A stretch of 47,313 nt of DNA from assembly GCA_002862085.1 (NCBI GenBank), contig PKCK01000015.1, forward strand, positions 1 to 47,313, written 5' to 3'. The stretch is from Planctomycetota bacterium. GTDB lineage: Bacteria; Planctomycetota; UBA1135; GCA-002686595. A program made the position numbers and the translations under genes. Below are positions 7,954 to 18,654 of the stretch, piece after piece. The first letter of the stretch is position 1. Each line of letters starts with the position of its first letter. The notes below the pieces were generated by a model. It was not told the origin of the DNA. It worked only from the letters and a program-made list of their open reading frames with translations, and made no database searches.

Positions 7954-9366
7954 GTGAAGGTCGTCCTCGTGAATCCCCCGAGCCCGCCCGAGTTCCGCGT
8001 CAGCCGCGGGCTGATGGGAGGCTTCGGGATGGCCGTGAACCCCGAGCTGCTCTACCCGCCGATCGAGCTGGCGCACGTGGCCGGGGTGCTGGAGGCCGAG
8101 GGGCACGAGGTGGTGATCGTCGACGCGGACGCGGCGGGGCTGGACCCCGCGGGAGCCTGCTCCCGCGTCGCGGCCGAGGGGCCCGACATGGTCGTCCTCG
8201 ATTCATCGAGCACTTCGCTCGATCAGGACCTCGACCTGGCGGGCGCCGTCCGCGCTGCGACCTCGGCGAAGGTCGGGATGCTCGGGAGCCAGGTCACCTT
8301 CACGCCCGACGAGATCTTCGAGGGTGGACGGATCGATTTCGTGGTGCGCGGTGAGCCGGAGCTCACGGTCCGCGATCTCGCCCGGCGCGTGGTCTCCGGG
8401 GAGCCGGTCGGCGGCACGCCTGGAATCACTTGGCAGCAAGAGGGCGGTGACATCGTCCACGAACCCGAGCGCGAGAAGATCAAGGACCTCGACGAGCTGC
8501 CGCTCCCCGCGCGCCACCTGCTCGACAACCAGGCCTACCGCTTCCCCGGCGTCGAAGGTCCGATCACGACGGTCAAGTCGTCGCGCGGGTGCCCGCTCAA
8601 CTGCACTTTCTGCGGCTACACCCTGGCCCAGGGGCTGCGCTTTCGCTTCCGCTCGCCCGGGCACGTGCTCGACGAGCTCAGCGATCTCTACTTCGAGCAC
8701 GGCCTGCGCCACGTGGTCTTCCGTGATCCGATCTTCACGACCCGCAAGGACCGCATCATCGCGATCTGCGACGGCATCCTCGAGCGCGGTATGACCGAGC
8801 TCGAGTGGCAGTGCGAGACGGCGGTCAAGACGCTCGATGCGGAGCTCCTGGCGAAGATGGCAGCGGCGGGCTGCAGGCACGTCTCCCTCGGCGTCGAGTC
8901 GGGCAACGACGAGATCCAGCGCAAGCACTGCGGGAACAAGCTCTCCGACCTCGACAAGGCGGAGGAGGTGTTCCGCGCCGCGAGGCACGCCGGCATCGAG
9001 ACCCGCGCGTTCTGCATGATCGGTTTCCCGGAGGAGACACCTGGGATGGCCGACGAGACCATCGCGCTCGTGGACCGGCTCGACCCCGACCAGGTGCAGT
9101 TCTGCGCGGTGACGGCGTACCCTGGCACGCCGCTGCACGAGATGCTGCGCGGTACGCGCGAGTTCGACTACGCCACCATGACCGGCTTTCAGGCGCTCGA
9201 GGGCAACGAGCACATGAGCGCCGACGAGATCGAAGCGAAGATCCGCGAGGCCTACCGACGCTTCTACCGCAGACCCAAGCGGATGCTGCGTGAGCTGAAG
9301 GATCCCAGGCGGCTCGCGGGCCGTATCGCTCGCTACCTCACGCTGTTCCGGCGGCGGGCGAGCTGA
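7954..9366 (+). CDS. B12-binding-domain radical SAM protein
   Basis: This 470-residue protein begins with KVVLVNPPSPPEF, the usual start of the N-terminal cobalamin-binding (Rossmann-like) domain, covering roughly residues 1-165. The radical SAM core follows (about 200-400) with the [4Fe-4S] motif C213-x3-C217-x2-C220, and VSLGVESGNDEIQ near 315. The C-terminus (420-470) is basic and helical. Enzymes of this B12-rSAM class catalyse methylations and other radical reactions on lipids, sugars and antibiotics; the substrate here is unknown. I chose the GTG at 7954 because the preceding residues look random and a TACACT box precedes it. A second protein of the same class is at 44176-45582. Both lie outside the glycosyltransferase clusters, so a role in glycolipid or hopanoid-like modification is possible but unproven. 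Confidence 0.88.
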   Translation: MKVVLVNPPSPPEFRVSRGLMGGFGMAVNPELLYPPIELAHVAGVLEAEGHEVVIVDADAAGLDPAGACSRVAAEGPDMVVLDSSSTSLDQDLDLAGAVRAATSAKVGMLGSQVTFTPDEIFEGGRIDFVVRGEPELTVRDLARRVVSGEPVGGTPGITWQQEGGDIVHEPEREKIKDLDELPLPARHLLDNQAYRFPGVEGPITTVKSSRGCPLNCTFCGYTLAQGLRFRFRSPGHVLDELSDLYFEHGLRHVVFRDPIFTTRKDRIIAICDGILERGMTELEWQCETAVKTLDAELLAKMAAAGCRHVSLGVESGNDEIQRKHCGNKLSDLDKAEEVFRAARHAGIETRAFCMIGFPEETPGMADETIALVDRLDPDQVQFCAVTAYPGTPLHEMLRGTREFDYATMTGFQALEGNEHMSADEIEAKIREAYRRFYRRPKRMLRELKDPRRLAGRIARYLTLFRRRAS

Positions 9367-9699
9367 CAGCGACGGCCGTCCAGGGAAGAACCCCCGCGGA
9401 GCGGGGGGGATGCTCCACGGGGGTTCGGTGGATGGGCGGCGGTTCAGCGCGGCGTCGGGGGGATCGGCTCCGAAGCGCTCTCGGTCACGGTTCTCTTCGA
9501 CTCGGCGCGGCGTGTCCTGCTCGTAGGGCCGCCGGAGTGGGGCCCTCACGCCGCCCGAAGCCGGCGATCGCACCCGTGGCCACGGGCCGATCGCAGCGCG
9601 GATCGGAGCAGAGGAGTCGGGGGGGGGCGCTGGCCCCGCTTCGTCCATCGGCGCTGCGTCCGAGGAGCGAGCGCGGCGCGGGGCTCGAAATCCCGCGAA
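9367..9699 (+). other. Intergenic region without a convincing gene
   Basis: This stretch holds a long hairpin (9388-9426) just after the radical SAM gene. Beyond it, no frame on either strand shows sustained coding-like composition or a recognisable protein. Confidence 0.5.
9388..9426 (+). terminator. Hairpin after the radical SAM gene
   Basis: GAACCCCCG (9388-9396) pairs with CGGGGGTTC (9418-9426), with an inner GGAGC/GCTCC stem (9398-9402 with 9412-9416). It starts 22 bases after the stop codon and has no T-tract. It probably stabilises or ends the transcript. Confidence 0.5.
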
Positions 9700-9894
9700 T
9701 CAGGTGCGCGCGTCGCCGCGCTCCGAGTGGTCGACGGAGGTGAGGGGTTCGCCCGCAGGCTCGTGGGCGCGCAGCTTCGAGCTCCGGCGCGCCAGGACCT
9801 GCGCCTCGCGCACCCCCGCGAGCGCCGCTGCGGCGACCCCTGCCGCGAGGTTCGAGACGTCGCCGTCGCCAGAGCCCGGCGGCCGCGCCGTCAT
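9700..9894 (-). CDS. Possible small protein (64 aa), unknown
   Basis: This minus-strand frame starts with ATG at 9894 and ends at 9700. Its composition is coding-like: in 9721-9900, third codon positions are about 90% G/C while second positions are clearly lower. The protein begins MTARPPGSGDGDVSN, has an Ala/Val-rich helix (NLAAGVAAAALAGVREAQVLARR) and ends polar. I recognise no family. The ATG overlaps by four bases (ATGA) the stop of a longer, weaker minus-strand frame, and a strong minus-strand terminator lies just upstream at 9909-9950. It could be a short gene with its own promoter or a chance open frame. Confidence 0.35.
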   Translation of the reverse strand: MTARPPGSGDGDVSNLAAGVAAAALAGVREAQVLARRSSKLRAHEPAGEPLTSVDHSERGDART

Positions 9895-10379
9895 CGAAGA
9901 GGTCTCGACAAAAAAAAGGCTCCTCCCGGGAGGGGATCCGGGAGGAGCCTGGGTTCACGAGGAACCATGAGGGCACGGAGGTGATCGGCAGGCCCCGGGA
10001 TTCCTGAATGGCGAGCCCCTGATTTCATTCGGAATCCGACGCACGGTGCGGGCAGGATGTCGCAGGAGGGCGGCGGAGGCCGACGTGAGGGGGTCCTGCC
10101 CCGCGCCTCGACGAACGCGTGGAAGAACGGGGCGTCCGGGTCCGTCGCGACGTCCCCCGGCTCCTGCTGCATGCCTCCGGCGGTCTCCGCGCCGCTCTTC
10201 CCGGCGCGGACGGGCTCCGCGCTCCCGGAGAGCAGCAGTTCCGTCCAGAGCCGCAGGAACTCCGCCCGCTCACGGGGCCGGCGGTCGTGGGGGAGGACCG
10301 GACGGGCCTCGGTCTCGCTCTTCGCGAACCCGGCTCGCTGCGAGGGGTTCCCGAGCGTCGCGCCCACGCCTCCACCCAC
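9891..10379 (-). CDS. Doubtful minus-strand ORF or gene remnant
   Basis: Between about 10050 and 10430 the minus strand has a coding-like codon-position pattern: third position about 90% G/C, second lowest. The translation is sensible, with stretches such as RAEFLRLWTELLLSGSAEPV and DPDAPFFHAFVEARG. I recognise no family. The first plausible start is GTG at 10379. The signal disappears below about 10050, yet the frame stays open to 9891 and so runs straight through an intrinsic terminator at 9909-9950. The last 45 or so codons are therefore probably not translated as drawn. Possible explanations are a frameshifted gene that originally stopped earlier, a decaying pseudogene, or an orphan gene. 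I treat it as a candidate only. Confidence 0.3.
   Translation of the reverse strand: MGGGVGATLGNPSQRAGFAKSETEARPVLPHDRRPRERAEFLRLWTELLLSGSAEPVRAGKSGAETAGGMQQEPGDVATDPDAPFFHAFVEARGRTPSRRPPPPSCDILPAPCVGFRMKSGARHSGIPGPADHLRALMVPREPRLLPDPLPGGAFFLSRPLR
9909..9950 (-). terminator. Strong intrinsic terminator reading on the minus strand
   Basis: AGGCTCCTCCCGG (9917-9929) pairs perfectly over 13 bp with CCGGGAGGAGCCT (9938-9950) around an 8-base loop. On the minus strand the stem is followed by an uninterrupted T-tract (the A-run ending at 9917). On the plus strand no T-tract follows. This is the clearest rho-independent terminator in the window, and it implies minus-strand transcription arriving from above 9950. 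Confidence 0.85.
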
Positions 10380-10602
10380 ATCGAGCAGCCGGCGGCTGCG
10401 CCGGATGGGGGGTCCATGGATCCATTGCTCGACGATCCGCGCCCGTCGCCCGAGTCGCGTCCCTTCGACGTCTCCGGATCCTCGCGGACAGCCCTTCGTG
10501 TCCCCGGCGGTGGTGGCGGTCTTTTGCCGCGCAGAATCACCTGGATCCCATCGCGGCGCGGGCAGGATCGGGCGACGGCTCCGGACCTGCGCTGCGCCGT
10601 CG

Positions 10603-10608
10603 TAAACT
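10603..10608 (+). promoter_or_regulatory. acs: -10-like TAAACT upstream of acs
   Basis: TAAACT lies 42 bases before the acs ATG in a stretch (10380-10650) where I see no convincing gene on the plus strand. No clear -35 box is visible. Confidence 0.3.
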
Positions 10609-10650
10609 CCATCCCTCCCCTTCCTCGACCGAACCCCCTTCCGGGCCTCC

Positions 10651-12614
<1,964 letters not shown>

Positions 12615-12615
<1 letters not shown>

Positions 12616-15587
12616 TGGGAGCCAACACGACACGCCTCACCGGAGCGCTGCTGATGGTGAGCACGGCGATCGGCGCCGTCGCGACGCCCGGGGAGGAGGC
12701 GGCCGTCCCCGCCGCTGGAGCCGACGGCTGGGACGCGCTGCTCCCCGCGGCGGACGAGCTGATGGCGCGCCACGACTGCCTCGCCTGTCACGCGCCGGAC
12801 TCGGACCTCCGTGCGACGCTCGACCCGCGCGGCGCTCCGCGCGTCGACGACGCGGTCGGGCGCCTCTCCGTGCCCTGGCTCATCTCGTTCCTCGAGGATC
12901 CGCGGGCCGTCCGCTCCGGGACCCATCACCCGCACCAGCTCGCGGACATCCCCGGCGCGAGCCGGCGGCAGGTGGCCGAGGACCTCGTCCACTTCCTCGC
13001 GCGGCCTCACGGGGATTCGATCCCGCCGATCGCGCCCTTCGAGACGGATGCGCAGACCCTCGAGCGCGGCCGGACGCTCTTCCACTCCGTTGGATGCGTC
13101 GCGTGTCACGGGCCTCTCGAATCGGTGGACGAGCTGGAGGTCTCCCTCGCGGAGATCGACCTGTACGAGTGGGAGGAGGAGCCGGAGGACGGCGACGCGC
13201 AGCCGGTCCGGCCGGGCGTGCTCGAACCGCGGCTCACGAGCCTTCCGCAGGATCTCTCCAGCAAGTACGGGCCGGTTCAGCTGGCCGCCTTCCTCGAAGA
13301 TCCGGTCGCGCACCGCCCCTCGGGGCATTGCCCCTCCATGTCCCTCGACGACGGCGAGGCGATCGCGATCGCGAGCTACCTGCTGCTCGATCAGGCAGGT
13401 GACGAGGACGAGTCGGAGCGCATGCCAGGGCTGCGGCTCCACACCTACCTGCTGGACAACGCCGCCAACGATCCGTTCGGGAGGATGGCGACCGGCGTGG
13501 CCGAGTCCTCTGGAGTCGCGATGTCCATCAGCGTGGACGACCGGCCCCGGGACAACAACTTCGGCCTGCGCTTCTCGGGCCTGCTCGATGTCCCCGAGGA
13601 CGGCCGTTACACCTTCCATCTGCGCTCCGACGACGGGTCCCGGCTCCACCTCGGCGGCGAGATCGTCGTGGACAACGGAGGCGTTCACTCGCCGCGGACC
13701 CGCAGCGCGGAGATCGAGCTCGAACAGGGGCTCCACGCGATCCTCGTGGAGATGTTCGAGGCCGGCGGCGGCGAGGAGGTCTCCCTCGAGTGGCAGGGAC
13801 CGGGTATCGAGCGCGGCTCCGTTCCCGCGGAGACGTTCTCCCATCGTCCTCTGCTCATGACGCCGAAGTCGCCCGACGGCGACGCGATCGGGGCGTTCGA
13901 GGTGGACTCCATGCGCGCCGAGAGGGGCGCCGAGGCCTTTGTTCGCCTCGGGTGCGCCGCGTGCCACGCGGTCGAGGGGACGCCCGTCGCGGCGAGGCCC
14001 GAGGCCCCGACGCTCGAGGCGATCGCGGCGGGCGTTCCGGAGCAGCTCAGCTGCCTCGGCGCGGGCGGCCGCTACGACCTCGACGCGGCCGAGGCCGCCT
14101 CGCTGGTGGACGCGATCGTCGCGGCGGGCGAGGGGACGCGTCCGCGGAGGTCGTCCGCGGAAGAGGTGCGACACACCCTCGCGCGCCGCAACTGCTACGG
14201 CTGCCACCGCCGTGAGGGCGTGGGCGGGGTGCATCCCGACGTGATGCCTTACTTCCGCGGGGACGAGGGCGCCGAACTTGGCGACCAGGGGCGCTTCCCG
14301 CCGGTCCTCACCGCGGTCGGGAGGAAGCTGCGCCCGGCGGTCCTGGCCGACGCCGTCGCCGGGCACGAGAAGGTGCGTCCCTACCTCCTGACACGGATGC
14401 CGAGGATGGGGCGCGAGAACCTCGACGGGCTCGCGCGCGCGCTCATGGCCGCCGACGAGGCGCCGGCCGCCGATCCGGATCTCGGGAAGCTGTGCCCGCC
14501 GGGCGCGACCGAGGAGGGCCGCCGGCTCGCCGGCGACCGCGGCGGCCTCGGATGCGTCCAGTGCCACGACTTCCGCGGCACGGCGAGCCTCGGCGTGCGG
14601 GCCGTGGACATGGGGACGATGCATCGTCGCCTGCGCTTCGGCTGGTTCCGCGAGCTCCTGCTCGACCCGGCCAACGTCGACCTCGACGGGCGCATGGCGA
14701 ACCTCTGGATCGACGGCGCGAGCCCGGTCGAGGGCATCGCCGGCGGCGACCGGGAGGCGCAGATCGAGCGTCTGTGGTGCTGGCTGGCAGAGGGGCCCGA
14801 CTCCATGGCGCCGCCGCCCGGCCTCGACACCGGTGAATGGGCCTTCGAGGTCACTCCGGGCGAGGGCACGCGGCTCGTGTCGGTGTTCATGCGCGATGTG
14901 TCGCCGCGCGTCCTCTGCGTGGGGACGCCGGAGGGCGTGCACTCGGCCTTCGACGTCGAGCACGGCCGCCTCGCGAAGGTCTGGCGCGGCAGGTTCATGA
15001 ACGTGATCGGCACCTGGCGAGGTCGCGCTGGCGCCCTGGAGAGCCCGGGCGCGTCCGAGGTGATCGATCTCCCCGAGGGGGTCGCCGTCGGTACGCTCGA
15101 ATCGCTGAACGCGTCCTGGGACGAGGGGGCCGTCGGTGCGTCCCTCGGCCGTCGTCTGCACGCGGACGGCGCGATGTCCTTCCGCTATCGGATCGGTGAC
15201 CTGGAGATCGAGGAGACCCTGCGCCCGACGGCGATCGGCGTGCAGGTCTCCGAGGACGTCGAGCCCGAGCGCCGGCCTGGGATCGAGCGCACCTTCGAGG
15301 TCCGCGCGCCCGCGGGGGCGACCACGGATCCAGTCGTCGCCCGCGTGGGGCTGGCGCGCGGCTTCGACCTCGCGGGCCGCGGCATGTGGCGGACGGAGGG
15401 CGCCGACTGGCCGCTGTACGTCCTCGACGAAGCCAGCCTCGCGTCGGCCAAGGTCGTCACGCCTGCGCCCGACGCGAGCGATGACGCCGCGATCCTCTCC
15501 GAGCTCCGCCTCCCGATTCTCCTGACCCCCGCGGGGGACGGCTCGGGCGAGCTCGTCGGCCGCGCTTCCTGGAAGTACGCATGGTGA
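12615..15587 (+). CDS. Exported multihaem c-type cytochrome with PA14 domain
   Basis: This 990-residue protein starts with a signal peptide (TGALLMVSTAIGAVA) and contains five CxxCH haem-binding motifs. Their first cysteines are C55, C161, C447, C527 and C647. A PA14 domain (about residues 270-411, with LLDVPEDGRYTFHLRSDDGSRLHLGG) sits between the second and third motifs; PA14 domains usually bind carbohydrate. The C-terminal third (about 730-990) has no haem motif and looks beta-rich. It is probably periplasmic or surface-bound and couples substrate binding to electron transfer. Cytochrome/PA14 fusions of this sort are typical of Planctomycetota and Verrucomicrobiota. The gene overlaps acs upstream by one base and the next gene downstream by up to seven, so the three form an operon. 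Confidence 0.85.
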
Positions 15588-17074
15588 TCCTCTCAGCACT
15601 CGTCGGTCTCTGCATCTCACCCGCGCCCCAGGAAGATCCGGGTCGCCGGGCCCGTGAGGAGGCTGCTTACCCGGTCACGACGCTTGAGCTGCCCGCGGGC
15701 TGTGCCCTGGAGGTCGGCGGACTGGAGCTCGTCCCGGGTTCGGCCGGCGACCGCATCGTGTGCGTCACGAGGCGCGGCGAGGTGTGGGCCGTGGACGGCT
15801 TCGCGAACGAGACTCCGAACGCCGCTGCGACGGTGACCAAGGTCGGGGAGGGGTTGCACGAACCGCTCGGTCTCCTCCGCGACGGGCCCGGGCTCGTGAG
15901 CGCCTGCCGCGGTGAGCTCCTCCGCATCGAGGACACCGACGGGGACGGGAGCTACGAGAGCCAGGTCACGATCGGGCAGGGATGGCAGCTCAGCGGCAAC
16001 TACCACGAGTACAACTTCGGCCCGGCGAGGGCCGCCGACGGCAGCTACTGGATCACGACCAACAAGCCCTTCGGCGACCAGCCCTTCGGGCGGGTCGAGT
16101 GGCGCGGATACGCCCTGCGTATCACGCCGGACGGGGAGGTGAAGCCCATGTGCGCCGGCCTGCGCTCCCCCGCGGGCGTCGGCGCCGCGCCCTGGGGCGA
16201 GGTCTTCTACACGGACAACCAGGGTGAATGGTGCGGCGCCAGCAAGCTGAGCCTGCTCTCCGCCGGGAGCTATCACGGCCACCCCCACGGGATCGCGAGC
16301 ACCGAGGACGCCTCCTGGACCTTCCGGCGGCCGAAGGCGCTCCCCGACGGGGAGACCTACGCCGATCTCGCCGCTTCGGGGGACTATCCGTCGCTCCAGA
16401 TGCCGACGGTCTGGTTCCCCTACGACTCGATGGGGCGGAGCCCCGCCGGCTTCGTGTGGGACGCCACGGGCGGCCGCTTCGGTCCCTTCGAGGGCCAGGT
16501 GTTCGTCGCCGACCAGTACGAGGCCGCTGTCTTCCGCGTCGACCTCGAGCGGGTGAAGGGCCACTGGCAGGGCGCCTGCATGCGATTCCGGGAGGGCCTC
16601 GCCTGCGGCGCGATCCGGCTCGCGTGGACGAAGGGCGGGGCGCTCATCGTCGGTGAGACGGATCGAGGATGGGGCTCGAAGGGGCCCGTGACCGAGGGTC
16701 TCCAGCGCATCGACTGGTCCGGTGAGACGCCCTTCGAGGTGTTGACCATGCGACTCTCGAGGGACGGCAGCGGCTTCCGACTGCGCTTCACCGCCGAGGC
16801 CGACCCCGCCTCCGCGGCCGACCCGGCGAGCTACTCGATGGAGAGCTACACCTACGCGGCCACCCAGCGCTACGGGAGCCCCGAGCTCGACCGCGCGGAC
16901 GTTCACGTGGTCGAGGCCAGAGTGCACGAGGATCGCCGCGGCGTGGATCTCGTGGTCGAGGGGATGCGCGAGGGCTACGTCCACGCCCTCTCCGCCAGCG
17001 GCGTCCGCGAGAAGGGCTCCTCCTTGCCCCTGCTCCACCCCGACGTCTTCTACACGCTCGTCAGGAGCTGGTAG
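15581..17074 (+). CDS. Exported beta-propeller protein (NHL/PQQ-dehydrogenase-like)
   Basis: This 497-residue protein has a short hydrophobic N-terminus (MVILSALVGLCIS) likely to be a signal peptide. The body, to about residue 385, is built of propeller-like blades. It includes HEPLGLLRDGPGLV, RIEDTDGDGSYESQV (Asp-rich, possible Ca2+ loop) and CAGLRSPAGVGAAPWGEVFYTDNQG. This is the pattern of the glucose/sorbosone-dehydrogenase-like or 'membrane-bound dehydrogenase' propellers common in planctomycetes. The C-terminal 110 residues resemble a beta-sandwich. The start may be ATG 15581 or GTG 15584, the latter giving a GTGA overlap with the previous stop. Coupling to a multihaem cytochrome suggests an extracytoplasmic oxidoreductase pair, with this protein oxidising a sugar or alcohol. 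It converges on the minus-strand sulfatase with only seven bases between. Confidence 0.8.
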   Translation: MVILSALVGLCISPAPQEDPGRRAREEAAYPVTTLELPAGCALEVGGLELVPGSAGDRIVCVTRRGEVWAVDGFANETPNAAATVTKVGEGLHEPLGLLRDGPGLVSACRGELLRIEDTDGDGSYESQVTIGQGWQLSGNYHEYNFGPARAADGSYWITTNKPFGDQPFGRVEWRGYALRITPDGEVKPMCAGLRSPAGVGAAPWGEVFYTDNQGEWCGASKLSLLSAGSYHGHPHGIASTEDASWTFRRPKALPDGETYADLAASGDYPSLQMPTVWFPYDSMGRSPAGFVWDATGGRFGPFEGQVFVADQYEAAVFRVDLERVKGHWQGACMRFREGLACGAIRLAWTKGGALIVGETDRGWGSKGPVTEGLQRIDWSGETPFEVLTMRLSRDGSGFRLRFTAEADPASAADPASYSMESYTYAATQRYGSPELDRADVHVVEARVHEDRRGVDLVVEGMREGYVHALSASGVREKGSSLPLLHPDVFYTLVRSW

Positions 17075-17081
17075 ACAGCTC

Positions 17082-18584
17082 TCAGCGCTCCCAGCGGAAC
17101 TGGAACCTCCGCCGGGGGCTCCGGACGTGCGCCCCGTCCATCAGGCGCGCGAGCTCGGCGGCGAGCTCGGGACGGTCCGCCGCGACGTCCCGCTCCTCGC
17201 CCGGGTCCGCCCGCAGGTCGAAGAGCTGCACGGGCGCGCTGCGATCCTCGTGGACGCGCAGCCGGACCGCCTTCCACGGCCCCCGCCGCACCGCCTGCTT
17301 GCCCTTCTGCTCGAAGAACTCCCAGTACAGGAAGTCGTGCTCGGCCTGGGGCCCTGATCCGAGGAGGGTCGGCGCGAAGCTGAGGCCGGTCACGCCTGCC
17401 GGCGGTTCATCACCGAGCAGCTCGCACACCGTGGGCAGGACGTCGGCGAAGCTGCTCACGTGCTGCGACGTGCCCGGCTGGACCGTGCCCGGCCAGCTCG
17501 CGATCATCGGGACGCGGATGCCGCCGTCGTAGAGGTCGCGCTTGATCCCGCGGTACGGACCGTTCGCGTCGAAGAAGCGCGGGTCGTTGCCGCCCTCGCG
17601 ATGGGGCCCGTTGTCGGAGCTGAAGAGGACGAGGGTGTCCTCGGCGAGGCCCATGGCCGAGAGCTGCGAGACGAGATCGCCGATGCGCGAGTCCATGCGC
17701 GTGATCATCGCGGCCTGCCCCTTGTTCGGGCCGGTCCAGTCCTCGCTCGCGTAGGCCCCGAGGTCGGGGACCTCCTGGCCGCGCTGGGGCCGGGCCTCCG
17801 CGGGCATGTGCTCGAGGAGCTGCCCGGCCTCGTTGTTGGCGTGGGGGACGCTGAGCGCCAGGTAGAGGAAGAACGGACGGTCGTCCTCCGCGCCGGCGGC
17901 GATGAACGACTCCGCCTCGTCGAAGAAGAGATCGTTGGCCCACGCGATCCGCTCGCTCGCCACGCCGGAGCCCAGGGCCTCGCTCGAACCGCCCCTCACG
18001 ACCACGTTGCCGGTCGCCTCGAGGACGTCGTCACGCCACAGGACGTCGGGGTAGTGGTTGTGGGCGTGGCCGTGGTTCAGGAAGCCGTAGAAGCGCTCGA
18101 ACCCGACGGCGTGGGGGTGGCTGGTGGACCCGGGACCGCCGAGGCCCCACTTGCCGATGCACGCGGTCCGGTAGCCCGCACCGGAGAGGATCTCGGAGAG
18201 GAAGGTCTCCTCCGGGGGGATCGGCAGTTCGTAGCCGTCCGACCCTCGGTTGTTCCCGCGCGTCACGCAGACCCCGGTGTGCTTGCCGGTCATGAGCACG
18301 CAGCGGGAGGGCGCGCAGACCGTGGATCCGGAGTAATGATCCGTGAAGCGCAGCCCTCCTCTCGCGAGCGCGTCCAGGTGCGGCGTCGCGATCAGCTCCT
18401 GGCCGTAGCAGCCGAGGTCTCCGTACCCGAGGTCGTCAGCGAGGACGTACAGGACGTTCGGTGGCCTCGGAGTCCGCGATTCGGGGGCCCGGGGCCCGGC
18501 GCTCGGTCCAGCGCACGCCGCGGGGACGAGCGCGAGGAGAAGGGCGGCGGGCGTCGAACGGAGTGCGCGCTTCGGTCTCGGCAT
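17082..18584 (-). CDS. Sulfatase (arylsulfatase family), lipoprotein
   Basis: This 500-residue protein hydrolyses sulfate esters if typical of its family. The catalytic signature C90-A-P-S-R94 carries the cysteine that must be converted to formylglycine; the family's metal-binding ADDLGYGDLGCYG precedes it. GKHTG, GKWGLGG and SSDNGPHREGG are further active-site segments. I choose the ATG at 18584 over the one at 18605. The protein then starts MPRPKRALRSTP with a lipobox ending at C24 (LVPAAC), and a TACACT box falls within the discarded seven codons. It should be lipid-anchored outside the cytoplasm. A bona fide-looking formylglycine-generating enzyme, also a predicted lipoprotein, is encoded at 39104-40159 and could mature it. 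Confidence 0.93.
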   Translation of the reverse strand: MPRPKRALRSTPAALLLALVPAACAGPSAGPRAPESRTPRPPNVLYVLADDLGYGDLGCYGQELIATPHLDALARGGLRFTDHYSGSTVCAPSRCVLMTGKHTGVCVTRGNNRGSDGYELPIPPEETFLSEILSGAGYRTACIGKWGLGGPGSTSHPHAVGFERFYGFLNHGHAHNHYPDVLWRDDVLEATGNVVVRGGSSEALGSGVASERIAWANDLFFDEAESFIAAGAEDDRPFFLYLALSVPHANNEAGQLLEHMPAEARPQRGQEVPDLGAYASEDWTGPNKGQAAMITRMDSRIGDLVSQLSAMGLAEDTLVLFSSDNGPHREGGNDPRFFDANGPYRGIKRDLYDGGIRVPMIASWPGTVQPGTSQHVSSFADVLPTVCELLGDEPPAGVTGLSFAPTLLGSGPQAEHDFLYWEFFEQKGKQAVRRGPWKAVRLRVHEDRSAPVQLFDLRADPGEERDVAADRPELAAELARLMDGAHVRSPRRRFQFRWER

Positions 18585-18594
18585 GGCGCCCGCG

Positions 18595-18600
18595 AGTGTA
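18595..18600 (-). promoter_or_regulatory. -10-like TACACT, 10 nt before the sulfatase start
   Basis: On the minus strand TACACT is followed by ten bases and then the ATG at 18584. It supports the downstream ATG as the true start. Confidence 0.4.
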
Positions 18601-18622
18601 GCCACGCCGTCCGTGCGATCGC

Positions 18623-18642
18623 GCCAGCCCGATGAGGCTGGC
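18623..18642 (-). terminator. Hairpin between epimerase and sulfatase
   Basis: GCCAGCC (18623-18629) pairs with GGCTGGC (18636-18642) around a 6-base loop. It lies just past the epimerase stop and before the sulfatase -10 box. No T-tract is seen, so termination is likely rather than certain. Confidence 0.4.
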
Positions 18643-18654
18643 CCAGCATCCCGC

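Noticed and set aside
9485..9976. 163-codon minus-strand frame
   Set aside because: It is Arg/Gly-rich without coding-type codon-position bias, and a smaller overlapping frame (9700-9894) has the better composition.
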